Shown piece after piece: positions 37,291 through 46,187 of a DNA stretch of 54,396 bases. The stretch lies in assembly GCA_041663565.1 (NCBI GenBank), contig JBAYMJ010000008.1:1-54396 (forward strand), written 5' to 3'. Position 1 is the stretch's first letter; each line of letters starts with the position of its first letter. A program made the translations under genes and the position numbers. The notes beneath the pieces are model-generated. The model was not told the origin of the DNA, made no database searches, and saw nothing but the letters and a program-made list of their open reading frames with translations. This DNA comes from CAINOH01 sp041663565. Lineage in GTDB: Archaea; Micrarchaeota; Micrarchaeia; Norongarragalinales; CAINOH01.

Positions 37291-38949
37291 TCAAAGTCTC
37301 TTGCTCACGAACGTCCCGTCCGTCTTGTATCCTTGCTTGTAGTAGTATTCCTTCGCGCCGACGCCGCTGATTACCAAAAGTTTCCTGGAGTCAAACTCCT
37401 CCTTTGCGATGCGCTCGGCCTCCGCAAGCAGCGCCTTGCCGTAGCCCTTGTGCTGTGCCGCGTGCGCCTTGCGCTCGGAAATGGGAAGCTCCTCGCCATA
37501 GACGTGCAGCTCGCGCACGCCGCAGTTGTCGCCGACTTCCTTGACGTATGTTTCATCCGACGGCTTCCGCACCCGGCAGATTCCCATCAGGGCGTCATTC
37601 GTGCGGTCCACCATCGAGAGGAAGATTTCCTTGCCGTTGCTTGCGTCGTAGTCGATGCGCTCAAGTTCAACCGCAGAGTAGTCGGGCGTGATTTTTTCGT
37701 GCTTCGTCTTGAAACCGACTTCGCGGCAGCGTATGCAATCGCATTTCTTCCCGTGGGCGAGCATCTCCTCGCGGACGAGCTGGCGTATGTTGAGCGCCTT
37801 GATGCCGTGGCCAATCAGGTTGGATGGTATGTCCCGCTCGATGCGCATGATTCGCGTGTATTTCGGGACGCGTTCCTTTATCCTGCAAAGAAGCTTGAGC
37901 GCGGTCTTCTCGTCGTACGGCTCGTACTCTCCCTTCTTCCACAGTTCGTAAAGCCCGGTGCCGGGCATCACGAGAGTGGGATAAATCTTGAGCATGTCCG
38001 GCCGGAAGCGCGCGTCGTCAAAGAGCATCCGAAAGTATTTCTCGTCGTCTTTCGGGGTCGCAAAGAGCCCGGGCATCATGTGATAGCACACCTTGAGAAG
38101 CGCGTCCTTGCAATTTTTAGTGGCATCCGCGACGTCGGCAACGGAATGCCCCCTTTTTGCCTTGCGATATACCTCGTCGGAGAGGGTCTGGACGCCAAGC
38201 TCGATGCGCGTGGTGCCTATGCGCAGCAGGTCAACGACTTCCTCCTTGCTCGCGCAGTCCGGCCGCGTCTCGATTGTGAGGCCTATCATCCTGTGCGGGG
38301 CGTGCTCGTTTGCCTTCAGTGCAGCGGCAAGCGTCCTTGACTTTTTCCCGTTGAACGCGTCCAGCGCGCCACGCAGGAACTCCTCGCGGTATTTCTTCGG
38401 CTGGCGGTTGAACGTGCCGCCCTGGATTATGAGCTCGCATTTTGTGGACGGGTGGCCGCTTATGCGCAGCTGCTCAAGACGCGCGGAAGTCATCCTGAAC
38501 GCGTCGAAGTCATTCTGCTTTGCGCGCCGCGCGCTCGGCTCAAACCCGGTGTAGCTCTTGGGCGCGTCGATTCCCTGCGGGCAGTAGATGCAGCAAAACG
38601 GGCAGCTGTCAAGAGGCCGCGTCATGATGGCGATGTTGGTGATTCCCGACAGGCCGCGCACGTCCTTGACCTTGAGGAGGCTTGCAAGCGTTCCCGCAAT
38701 GTCAACCCCGCGCGCCTCAAGCTCGGAGAAAACCTCGGCGCTCTTTATGACGTTAGCAAGCTTGAATTTTTTCGAATAGGCGTTCTTGAGCTTTTCGAAT
38801 TCCTGCTTGCCCGGAGTGCGCCCTTCGATTTCGTCGCACAGCTGCCGTATTGCGGTCTCGCGCTTTTGGACGTTTGCCTCGGGCTCGAGCACGATGCGGC
38901 CGGTCTTGAGGAATTTCCTCGCGTCAATCCGGTCATAGTCGTAGGTCAA
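37291..38949 (-). CDS. elp3: Elp3-family tRNA uridine(34) acetyltransferase (radical SAM + GNAT)
   Basis: Elp3 adds a carboxymethyl-type group to U34 of tRNA using SAM and acetyl-CoA. The radical SAM domain carries the cysteine cluster CPFCCIYCPQG with SYTGFEPSARRA, IIQGGTFN and GLTIETRPD. A Cys-rich zinc region (KKCDCIRCREVG) follows, then the GNAT domain with RELHVYGEELPI, QHKGYGKALLAEAERIA and the C-terminal GVGAKEYYYKQGY. It starts at TTG 38949 with GGTGCT upstream. Length 552 residues, as in archaeal Elp3. Confidence 0.96.
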   Translation of the reverse strand: MTYDYDRIDARKFLKTGRIVLEPEANVQKRETAIRQLCDEIEGRTPGKQEFEKLKNAYSKKFKLANVIKSAEVFSELEARGVDIAGTLASLLKVKDVRGLSGITNIAIMTRPLDSCPFCCIYCPQGIDAPKSYTGFEPSARRAKQNDFDAFRMTSARLEQLRISGHPSTKCELIIQGGTFNRQPKKYREEFLRGALDAFNGKKSRTLAAALKANEHAPHRMIGLTIETRPDCASKEEVVDLLRIGTTRIELGVQTLSDEVYRKAKRGHSVADVADATKNCKDALLKVCYHMMPGLFATPKDDEKYFRMLFDDARFRPDMLKIYPTLVMPGTGLYELWKKGEYEPYDEKTALKLLCRIKERVPKYTRIMRIERDIPSNLIGHGIKALNIRQLVREEMLAHGKKCDCIRCREVGFKTKHEKITPDYSAVELERIDYDASNGKEIFLSMVDRTNDALMGICRVRKPSDETYVKEVGDNCGVRELHVYGEELPISERKAHAAQHKGYGKALLAEAERIAKEEFDSRKLLVISGVGAKEYYYKQGYKTDGTFVSKRL

Positions 38950-39015
38950 TGCAAAGCACCGCTAGGAAACCAAAAAACGGGCGCCGCGGCAATTATCGTC
39001 GCAGGCCCACCAACT

Positions 39016-39867
39016 TCATTTTGCCATCAAGGCGTCGTATGCGTTTGCAGCAAACGCGAGGAACCCGACAACTGCCTGCTGGGAGTTGGAGAACAGAAGC
39101 AGGCCGTACCCCGCCGACTGCACGTCCTCGAAAAGCGACGCCTTCGACGTTACCGACGCGGTTGCGCTTGCGTTGATGCGGCTGCTTGAAAGCGACACGG
39201 CGGTGAACGTGACCTGGTGCGTGGCCTGCTCGTTGGACACGACCTCGAACGGCGTGGCGGCCTTGGACTGGCGGATTACCGTGACCTTCTTTGAATATTT
39301 CGCTGCGCCGGGGAACCCTGACACGGTGACGTTGTACGTGTCGGTTGCCATGGCCTTGTTCTCAAGCGTAAGCGTGTAAAGCGCGGGGGTGCCGACTGCG
39401 ACGGTTTCCTGCGAAGGCGACGCAGTGAGGCCGAAGACGCCGCGGCTCACGCGCACCTTTCCAGTGAGCGTTATGCTGGCAACGCCCTCATATTCGTCAA
39501 CGGGCATCATCCTGAACGTGTAGTCGCCATCCGCAGCCTGCGGTGAGACGATTAGGAACGCGTGGAAGTTGCGCTCGTACGTCTTGCCGTTTTCGTAAGT
39601 CCAGCCCTTCGGGATTGAATCCGGAACGAAATTGAGCTGGTCCCACACCGCAATGACGCTTGGGTTTCCGTAGGCGGGCTCGCCCGTCGGTTCGCTTGCG
39701 CTTATCTCCAGGCTCTGGCCCGGGCCCACGGTGCCGAAGTCGATTACCGTCCCGTCGTATGCGGTTGCGGCGACCGGCGCGGTAATTTGGACGTATGCAG
39801 CGGATGCTAGCGGTGCAAAAAGCGCGACTAGGAACACTATTGGGAACAAAAGACCGGTTTGTGCCAT
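39016..39867 (-). CDS. secreted or membrane-attached beta-sandwich protein
   Basis: This 283-residue protein has a signal peptide (about 1-23, FPIVFLVALFAPLASAA) and two or more beta-sandwich domains. The second (about 145-235) resembles NEW3/CARDB surface modules (VAVGTPALYTLTLENKA, TYNVTVSGFPGAAKYSKKV). The C-terminus contains a weakly hydrophobic segment. It lies between elp3 and a secretion ATPase gene, with 82 bases to the latter, and may be a substrate or partner of that system. No enzyme motif is seen. Confidence 0.65.
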   Translation of the reverse strand: MAQTGLLFPIVFLVALFAPLASAAYVQITAPVAATAYDGTVIDFGTVGPGQSLEISASEPTGEPAYGNPSVIAVWDQLNFVPDSIPKGWTYENGKTYERNFHAFLIVSPQAADGDYTFRMMPVDEYEGVASITLTGKVRVSRGVFGLTASPSQETVAVGTPALYTLTLENKAMATDTYNVTVSGFPGAAKYSKKVTVIRQSKAATPFEVVSNEQATHQVTFTAVSLSSSRINASATASVTSKASLFEDVQSAGYGLLLFSNSQQAVVGFLAFAANAYDALMAK

Positions 39868-39949
39868 ATGGGACGTACCCCTGCTTACTCTTATGATTCT
39901 TCTTTGCCTTTGGCTGATTATAAATCCATTCGAAAGCCGGCCGGGAAAG

Positions 39950-41416
39950 TCAGTCGAACTGGCCCGCGCTCATCTTTGCGTAGAACGAGTCCATGAACTC
40001 GCAGACCTTGTCGTTCTGCGTTATGCCGTGCGAGACCAGGTAGGAAAGGACGGTCTTGCGGCGCTCTATCTCGTCGCTGACGTCGTTGATGCTGCGCGCG
40101 GTTATCGCCGCGAGCTTCTCCTTGGACTGTATGGGCAGCTTGGTGCGCTCGAGGCTGCGGCTCTCGGGGTTCCAGGCAAATATTTCGTGGAGCGCGACGC
40201 GGTCGTCCAGGCTCGACACCTCGCTCACCTGCACCACCCTGCGCTTGGTCTCGTTTCCCGCAAAGCGCAGCCGGTTCTGCACGACTATGATGTCGACCAG
40301 TGGTATGAGCGAGGTCGGCACGTTCATGGGCGCGTTCTGCAGCCTGCGCACGGTGTCCCTGTCTGAATTTGCGTGGAGCGTTGCGAGCACGCCGCGGTGG
40401 CCTACGTTCATCGCGGTGAAGAGGTCCTGCGCCTCGGAGCCGCGTATCTCTCCGACGATTATCCTGTCCGGCCTCATTCGCAGCGCGTTCTTCACCAGGT
40501 CCTCCAGGCTTGCCTTCTGGTTGGACTCAAGGCGCACCCAGTTCTCGCGCAGGCTGGGGTTGACCTCAAGGGTGTCCTCGATGGAGATTATGCGCTCGCT
40601 CTGGGGCACGAGGCTCAGGAGCGCATTGAGCGTGGTGGTCTTCCCGCTTGCGGTGCCGCCGACCACGAGTATGTTGAGCGGGTAGACCGAGAAGCCGTCC
40701 AAGCACGTCCACAGGAACGCCGCGACGTCAAGGGTCAGCGTGCCGTTGTTGACCAGGTCAACTATGCTGAGCGGCTTGTACTGAAACTTGCGGATTGTTA
40801 TCGACGTGTGGAAGGCGGTGGGCTCGAACACCACGTTGCCCCTGCACCCGTCGGCGAGCCGGAAGTTGTTGAACGGCTTGGTCTCGTCGCAGCCAAGCTG
40901 CGTAAGGAGCGCGCGCATCTCGTAGTCGTTCAGCGAGAGGTTCGTGCGGCACATGCCGTACTTTCTGTGGTAGACGATGACCGGCGTGCCCGGGCCGTTG
41001 ATTATGACCTCCTCCAGGTCGGTGTCGGAAAAAAGCGGCTGTATCTGGCGGTAGCCGTGGACGGCGTCCGCGACGTAGCTTGCGACCTTTTCGGCATCGA
41101 CCTTTTTCGGCGCAGCCGCGGCGAACTGCACCATCGCCTCGCGGAACGCGTCGAACGCCTCCTTGGAAAGCGGCTTTCCGGTCGTTGTCTTGTCGCGCGA
41201 GCTTATGAACGACTCGAGCGAGTCCGTGTCCGCAAAGCCCGTCACCTTGGAAAACGCGGCAAGGGTTATCTTGTCCATCAAGAGGTCGCAGAACCTCTGC
41301 GCGAGCGCAAGCTCGTCCTTGGTAAGCGCGTCCGGCCGCACGGTGTACTGGCACATCGGGTAGCCTTGGGTTATCTCGGCGTCCAAAAGAATCACTTTTG
41401 CCTTTAGCACAACCAT
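39950..41416 (-). CDS. second type II/IV secretion-type ATPase (TadA/VirB11-like), intein-free
   Basis: This 488-residue ATPase has the secretion ATPase core: an N-domain with VIVYHRKYGMCRTN, Walker A GGTASGKTT, ISIEDTLEVNP, the Walker B region RPDRIIVGEIRGSEAQD, and the His box VLATLHANS. At the position where the KlbA-type paralog at 29860 carries its intein this one has the uninterrupted sequence MNVGHRGVLATLHANS. ATG 41416 is chosen because the upstream frame to 41536 runs into the divergent promoter of the TBP gene. No platform genes accompany it, so it may share those at 27.8-29.8 kb. Confidence 0.9.
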   Translation of the reverse strand: MVVLKAKVILLDAEITQGYPMCQYTVRPDALTKDELALAQRFCDLLMDKITLAAFSKVTGFADTDSLESFISSRDKTTTGKPLSKEAFDAFREAMVQFAAAAPKKVDAEKVASYVADAVHGYRQIQPLFSDTDLEEVIINGPGTPVIVYHRKYGMCRTNLSLNDYEMRALLTQLGCDETKPFNNFRLADGCRGNVVFEPTAFHTSITIRKFQYKPLSIVDLVNNGTLTLDVAAFLWTCLDGFSVYPLNILVVGGTASGKTTTLNALLSLVPQSERIISIEDTLEVNPSLRENWVRLESNQKASLEDLVKNALRMRPDRIIVGEIRGSEAQDLFTAMNVGHRGVLATLHANSDRDTVRRLQNAPMNVPTSLIPLVDIIVVQNRLRFAGNETKRRVVQVSEVSSLDDRVALHEIFAWNPESRSLERTKLPIQSKEKLAAITARSINDVSDEIERRKTVLSYLVSHGITQNDKVCEFMDSFYAKMSAGQFD

Positions 41417-41492
41417 AATCCAGCCGCAGTAGAAAAAGCCACCGCAACGTCCGCGGGCCGCGTGCTTGCTGTAAAAACCCACGGCCCGAATG

Positions 41493-41500
41493 TTTATAAA
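41493..41500 (+). promoter_or_regulatory. TATA-like box of the TBP-fold gene
   Basis: TTTATAAA is followed by two further AT-rich cores (TTTAAAA at 41504 and CTTTAAATA at 41524). The ATG at 41556 also has GGTTGGTG at 41541-41548, so a leadered mRNA from the first or second box fits best. Confidence 0.55.
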
Positions 41501-41555
41501 GGGTTTAAAAGTTATTCTAATGCCTTTAAATATCATTTACGGTTGGTGTGTCACG

Positions 41556-41870
41556 ATGGTCAAGCAGTCAAAACCAAAGCGGAGAATAGATACGTCGTTC
41601 CGCGTCGAGAACATAGTCGCCTCGGCGAACCTCAAAGTCGAGCTAGACCTCTTCAACATCGCAATGGAGATAGACAACGTCGAGTACGAGCCCGAGCAGT
41701 TCCCGGGCGCCATCATGAGGCTCAAGGAAATCGGCACCACCCTGCTACTTTTCAAGAATGGCAAGATAATCTGCTCCGGCGCAAAGAGCGAAAAGCAGAT
41801 AGGTCAGTCGATAAAGCGCGCAGTCGAGCTTCTTGAGAACTACATGCAGTTCCCAGAGGACAAGAAATAG
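41556..41870 (+). CDS. single-repeat TATA-binding protein (TBP)
   Basis: TBP recognises the TATA box and bends it; archaeal TBPs have two ~90-residue repeats. This 104-residue protein has one: FRVENIVASANLKVELDLF, EYEPEQFPGAIMRLKE, LLLFKNGKIICSGAKSE, and the final helix IKRAVELLENYMQF. Both DNA-intercalating Phe positions of a repeat (in EQFPG and LLFKNGK) are present. The sequence mixes features of repeat 1 (ENIVAS) and repeat 2 (EYEPEQFPG, CSGAKSE). The frame stops cleanly and no second repeat follows in any frame. ATG 41556 has GGTTGGTG upstream. It could act as a homodimer, or be a paralog beside a full TBP elsewhere. Confidence 0.88.
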   Translation: MVKQSKPKRRIDTSFRVENIVASANLKVELDLFNIAMEIDNVEYEPEQFPGAIMRLKEIGTTLLLFKNGKIICSGAKSEKQIGQSIKRAVELLENYMQFPEDKK

Positions 41871-41963
41871 TGCTGCAGCCCATATAGGGTTAAGCGGCGC
41901 GTTCCGGGAGGGCGCAAGAGGCCATACTGCCTTTTTTTATTTCCTCCACTGCAAGGTCTTGGT

Positions 41964-42071
41964 ATGGAGTTTGCGCCAATCGCATATGGCCTCGACCCGC
42001 TTTCCATAGTCGCAATCGTCGGGGTGGTCGTCGTGCTGTGGTCCAAGATGGGAAAAAACTGGGGTTTTTAG
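41964..42071 (+). CDS. single-TM microprotein, 35 residues
   Basis: ATG 41964 opens MEFAPIAYGLDPLSIVAIVG followed by a hydrophobic stretch VVVVLW and a short basic tail. It is followed only 3 bases later by a second membrane microprotein. A hydrophobic, complete frame with tight spacing supports coding, but the length makes it uncertain. Function unknown. Confidence 0.4.
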   Translation: MEFAPIAYGLDPLSIVAIVGVVVVLWSKMGKNWGF

Positions 42072-42074
42072 CTT

Positions 42075-42179
42075 ATGTTCGGACCCGACCCTTTCTCAGA
42101 CCCGCTCTCGTTCTTTGCGCTGTGGCTCATCCTGGTCGCGGCTTGGGAGTTCGCAAACTCCCACGTGCCATTCCTCTGA
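42075..42179 (+). CDS. single-TM microprotein, 34 residues
   Basis: It encodes MFGPDPFSDPLSFFALWLIL followed by VAAWEFANSHVPFL. The N-terminal DPxSDPLS resembles the YGLDPLS of the microprotein just upstream, so the two may be related. One hydrophobic helix. Function unknown. Confidence 0.4.
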   Translation: MFGPDPFSDPLSFFALWLILVAAWEFANSHVPFL

Positions 42180-42240
42180 TTCTGGCGGTGCAAAACCGTT
42201 TTATCTGCCCCGGCAGTGCATAGTATCTGGAAGATTGCCC

Positions 42241-43662
42241 ATGAAACAAACCGCACGCGCACCAAAACCCGATTCAGCTTCAGCGGCAAGGTTCGAGGCC
42301 GTCGCATCCAAGGTTGCCGCAATAGTGAGCCCCACCGCTGCCGAGGCAGCTGCGGAAAAGGCGTTCGCGGACGGCGTGGTGCAAAAGCTCTCCAGGCTCC
42401 TCCCGCAGGCAAAGGTCACGTTCATAGGCTCGGCTGCACGCGACACCGGGCTGCGGGGATCGCGCGACATCGACATATTCGCGGCGTTCCAAAAGGGCCC
42501 CGAGGAGCGGATAGTCGCAAGGACTTTCGCGGCGGCCCGCGCGTGCATCCGGGGCGCGAAGTGGGAGAAGCATTATGCGGAACACCCTTACTTGCAGGCG
42601 AAGGTTGCCGGGTTCGAAATCGAGGTCATCCCCTGCTTCGCAATCAAGGAGAACCAGAAGATAATCTCCGCGGTGGACCGGTCGCCGCTCCACATGGCGT
42701 ACCTTGAGCGCAAGCTCACGCTTGCACAGCGACGCGACGTGCGCGTGCTCAAGCAGCTCCTCAAGTCAGCAGGAATCTACGGCGCCGAGGCCCGGATTGG
42801 CGGCTTTTCGGGTTATGTCTGCGAGCTTCTGGTGCTCAACTACCGCGGCCTTTACGAGCTCTTGCAGGCCGCGTCAAACTGGCGTTTGCCCGTTGTAATC
42901 GACATCGAAGGGCAGTACTACCAGGACGACAAGGCCGCGCTTGCGAGGTTCCCGGCAAGCCAGCTTGTAGTTGTTGACGTGACCGACAAGGAGCGCAACG
43001 CGGCTGCTGCAATCTCCCCCGACAGCCTGGCGTCATTCATCACCCTTGCACGCACCGCAGGGGCAAAGCCGTCATCGGAATTGTTTTTCCACAAGGAAAA
43101 AATCCCAGCCGACTCGGCAATCGCATCCGGCCTTTCAAGGCGCGGCACGCACGCGGTGCTCGCGAAGGCAAAAGCGCCGGCCATAGTAGACGACATCTTC
43201 TACCCCCAGCTTGCAAAGACCCGCGATTCGATGGCAGCTTACCTGAAGCGCCGCGGCCTAATGCTTGTTGACAGCGCGCATTTTTCGGACGGCAAATTCA
43301 CTTACTTGCTCTTCGAGTTCGCCCACCCGGCGGCTTCTCCAATCGAGGTGTGCAACGGCCCGCCGGCATTCGACGCGCAGGCTGTTGCAGGCTTCGTGTC
43401 CAGCAGGGGCAAGGGAGCAATCCGCGGCCCGTTCATACGCGAAGGCCGGCTCGTTGTCGAGGTTGCAAGGAAGCTGCCAGCCGAGCTGGCGGTTGCGGAA
43501 TACCTGCGTTCGTGCAAAAGCCTTGGCGCGGCAAGCCATTTTCAGGGCCCGTTGAAAAAAGCGGCGGTCCTTGCCGGCCCAAGGAAAATAGTTGCCGCAG
43601 TCTCCGCAAAAGCAAAGCCCGAGCTTGCGGGTTTTGTCTTTCGGAAATCCCACTGGCTCTAA
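42241..43662 (+). CDS. cca: CCA-adding enzyme, class I (archaeal tRNA nucleotidyltransferase)
   Basis: It adds or repairs the 3'-CCA of tRNAs; none of the tRNA genes in this window encodes CCA, so it is essential here. The nucleotidyltransferase head is FIGSAARDTGLRGSRDIDIF (GS followed by D-I-D metal ligands), with the third carboxylate in FEIEVIPCF. The central domain has LKQLLKSAGIYGAEARIGGFSGY and ELLVLNYRG; tail and body domains follow. ATG 42241 is chosen; 473 residues, normal length. Its 3' end overlaps the convergent rad50 gene by 4 bases. Confidence 0.96.
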   Translation: MKQTARAPKPDSASAARFEAVASKVAAIVSPTAAEAAAEKAFADGVVQKLSRLLPQAKVTFIGSAARDTGLRGSRDIDIFAAFQKGPEERIVARTFAAARACIRGAKWEKHYAEHPYLQAKVAGFEIEVIPCFAIKENQKIISAVDRSPLHMAYLERKLTLAQRRDVRVLKQLLKSAGIYGAEARIGGFSGYVCELLVLNYRGLYELLQAASNWRLPVVIDIEGQYYQDDKAALARFPASQLVVVDVTDKERNAAAAISPDSLASFITLARTAGAKPSSELFFHKEKIPADSAIASGLSRRGTHAVLAKAKAPAIVDDIFYPQLAKTRDSMAAYLKRRGLMLVDSAHFSDGKFTYLLFEFAHPAASPIEVCNGPPAFDAQAVAGFVSSRGKGAIRGPFIREGRLVVEVARKLPAELAVAEYLRSCKSLGAASHFQGPLKKAAVLAGPRKIVAAVSAKAKPELAGFVFRKSHWL

Positions 43663-46025
43663 GGCGCGTCCTGGCCGTTCCTGCTTACCGTGGTGGGGCC
43701 GTTGCTGTCCTGCTTTGAGCGCGAGAACTCATACAGCGCCGTAGCCTCGGCCGCATCGCGCAGGCCGTCCTCGTGGGTGATTACGAACACCTGCGAGAAC
43801 CCACCCGGCCCCACAGCCTCGCGCAGCGCGGCGCTCAACGCGGTTATCCCGGCAGAATCCAGGTTATGGGTCGGCTCGTCGAGGATGAGCACGTCAAGCC
43901 GCGGCGCAAGGACGCGGGCGAAGGACATCCGAAGCGCGAGGGACGCGATGCTCCGCTCCCCGCCAGACGCGCGTTCAGCCCCGACCCACTCACCGTTTAC
44001 CGTACAAAGCTCAAGCGCATAATCGTCCGAAAGGGGCGAAAGCCGGGCGGACGAATAGTCATCATACGGATAGAGCCGCGCCCAGGCAGCCGAAAGCTCG
44101 TAGTTGACTGCGCTGATGAGCCTCGTGCGCAGGCTTTCCTGCACCTCCACGAGCGCGTTCTGCATCGCCTTCGCCTTCGAGACCCTCTGCGAGATTTTCG
44201 CGGCAGCGTCGAGCCGCGCCTTCGATTCAGCGATGTTTTTCCGTATAGTCGCAGACTCATTCCGCCTTACTTGGCCTTGCGAAAACGCCTTTTCTTTTTC
44301 GGATGACACTTCGAACACGCGCCTCATCACGGCCTCCCGGTCGGCTTCGAGCCTTGCGTGGCTTCCCTCGTCAACATAAGTTCCATCTGCCTTGAGGGCT
44401 TCCAGCATCCGCGCCTGCGCGTTCCTTTCCTGTCGCGCCTTTGCCGCCTTTTCAATCGCAGCCGCAAGCGCGCGTTGTTCGAACGCAAGCCCGGACGCGA
44501 CCTGGCACGCTCTGGAAAGCGCGGAGTTCCCCTGCCGCTCCTGCGCAAGCGCTTCCTTTGAAGCAGCGACTGCGGCGTCCGCTTCGAGCGCCTTTTTGGA
44601 CTCGGCCGCAAGCTGCGCGCACTCGACAAGAATGATGGCGATTTTCTGCGAGGAAGCCGCAGCCTTCTCGGTCGCGGCCCGCAGCTCGCGCTCCTTGGCG
44701 TCCTCGGAGGAAAAAAGCGCAGCGGCCGACGCGGCTTCCGCATCGTAGTGCCTAACTTCCTCGCGCTTGCCTGCAAGGAGCCCCTCGCGCTCCGCGTTCT
44801 CCAGCGGCTTTTCGCACACCGGGCATTCGGCATCCGCGGTCATGAGCGCATCCACGGCCTTCCTTGCGGCGTCAAGCATAGCCTTGTACTGCGCGGCCTT
44901 CTGCTGGTAATTCGACTTTGCCTGCGAGGCGGAGGAAAGAGTTGCCGCAAGCTCGGATTCGTTTGCCGCTCCCGCTTGTGCAAATATCCTCGAAAGGGCC
45001 GCCTTTGTGCTTTCGATTTCCGCGGCCTGCCTTGCGTGGCGTTCAGTCGCCTGCCTTGCCGAGGCCTGCATCGACGCAGCCTGCATCAGAGCGGTTTCAA
45101 GCGAACGCAGTTTTTCGCTGCTTTGCACAAGCTCCCGTTCGATTTCCTTGGCGTCCTTTCCCGCAATCTCTTCGGAAAGCTGGGCAATCCTTTCGCGCCT
45201 CTGCGTCTCCTCGGAAGCCAGGGCAAACAGCGTCGCGTCAGCTTTCTGTACTGCCGCCTCGGCGAGCCTGATTTTGTCGCGTGCAAACCTGGCAGCTTCG
45301 ACTTGCAGGTTTTTCTGCTCAAGCGCCTTGCGGCCGGCGTCCTCGGCCTCGCCCAGCTCCATGACGCGCGTCTCGAAGAACGCCGCGGATTCCTCCGCAG
45401 CGGCAAGGAGCCGCTCGGCCTCAGCCACCTGCTCTGCGCTCGCGGTTGTAGAAAGGATTGCGTTCGCCTCAGCCACCAGCCTGTTTGTCGCAGTCGACAG
45501 GCTCTGCCTTGCGGTCTCGAGGCGCTCAAGGCCAAGCAGGTCGTCAAGCTGCCTCTTGCGGTCGCCCTTCCCAACCGCAAGGAAGTGGTCTATCCTGTTC
45601 TGCTCGCAATACGCTGTCCGCACGAACGTCTCGTAGTCCATGTCCAGGATTTCGCACACGCGCTCGGTGACGCGCTGCGGCTGCGGCCCCTCCAGGAGCG
45701 CGCCGGCCTTGCGCAGGAACGCCTCGCTTGCGCCCCCGCTGATGTGCCTTGTTACGGAGTACGATTCTCCTTCGACCTCAAAGTCAACGCGCACGGACGC
45801 GGAGTCCTGCTTTGTCTCTGCTGCAAAGCCCCTGACGACGTCAGAAAGGGAGAGCTTGTGGCTCTTGAGCGAAGGAAACGTGCCGAACAGGCCGAGGCAG
45901 AGCGCCTCCATCACCGAGCTCTTGCCGCTGCCCATCACCCCGACTATGACGTTGGCGCCGGGGCCGAAGTCAAGCTCGGTGCTTTCGTGCGTCTTGAAGT
46001 TGGAAAGCCCTATCGCGGTAATCAT
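43659..46025 (-). CDS. rad50: DNA double-strand-break repair ATPase Rad50
   Basis: An SMC-like ATPase that works with Mre11 in end processing. N-terminal: TAIGLSNFKTHESTELDF, Walker A GVMGSGKSS and the Q-loop region AYCEQNRIDHF. Long coiled coils flank the zinc hook CPVC (about residue 403). C-terminal: the signature SGGERSIASLALRMSF and Walker B LDVLILDEPTHNLD. At 788 residues it is slightly shorter than many archaeal Rad50s because of shorter coils. Mre11 and the HerA-NurA pair are not adjacent. One copy of the dispersed motif lies in its coding region. Confidence 0.96.
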   Translation of the reverse strand: MITAIGLSNFKTHESTELDFGPGANVIVGVMGSGKSSVMEALCLGLFGTFPSLKSHKLSLSDVVRGFAAETKQDSASVRVDFEVEGESYSVTRHISGGASEAFLRKAGALLEGPQPQRVTERVCEILDMDYETFVRTAYCEQNRIDHFLAVGKGDRKRQLDDLLGLERLETARQSLSTATNRLVAEANAILSTTASAEQVAEAERLLAAAEESAAFFETRVMELGEAEDAGRKALEQKNLQVEAARFARDKIRLAEAAVQKADATLFALASEETQRRERIAQLSEEIAGKDAKEIERELVQSSEKLRSLETALMQAASMQASARQATERHARQAAEIESTKAALSRIFAQAGAANESELAATLSSASQAKSNYQQKAAQYKAMLDAARKAVDALMTADAECPVCEKPLENAEREGLLAGKREEVRHYDAEAASAAALFSSEDAKERELRAATEKAAASSQKIAIILVECAQLAAESKKALEADAAVAASKEALAQERQGNSALSRACQVASGLAFEQRALAAAIEKAAKARQERNAQARMLEALKADGTYVDEGSHARLEADREAVMRRVFEVSSEKEKAFSQGQVRRNESATIRKNIAESKARLDAAAKISQRVSKAKAMQNALVEVQESLRTRLISAVNYELSAAWARLYPYDDYSSARLSPLSDDYALELCTVNGEWVGAERASGGERSIASLALRMSFARVLAPRLDVLILDEPTHNLDSAGITALSAALREAVGPGGFSQVFVITHEDGLRDAAEATALYEFSRSKQDSNGPTTVSRNGQDAP
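44745..44758 (-). repeat. 14-bp dispersed motif AAGTTAGGCACTAC, copy 6
   Basis: Exact copy on the minus strand within rad50, just after the zinc hook, in the Val-Arg-His-Tyr frame. Confidence 0.85.
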
Positions 46026-46187
46026 TCTGCATCCTGCCTTCGGGGGTTTTGGCCTTCGCGGCGTTCAATGACTACGTGCTTGGAAAGGATTTAGATGCCT
46101 TTGGAGGGGCCGTTCCGGTGGCAGGAAATAACCGTGTGGCTGTGGCGGCAGGAAACGCAGCAAAAGAACGCGTATGCAGGGTTTGAC

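Noticed and set aside
44748..46094. 448-codon open frame opposite rad50
   Set aside because: Same shadow effect; the Rad50 reading carries Walker A, zinc hook, signature and Walker B motifs.
46026..46187. Possible small RNA or gene between rad50 and the KaiC-like gene
   Set aside because: No convincing C/D or H/ACA box set, tRNA fold, or coding frame with a start signal could be supported.
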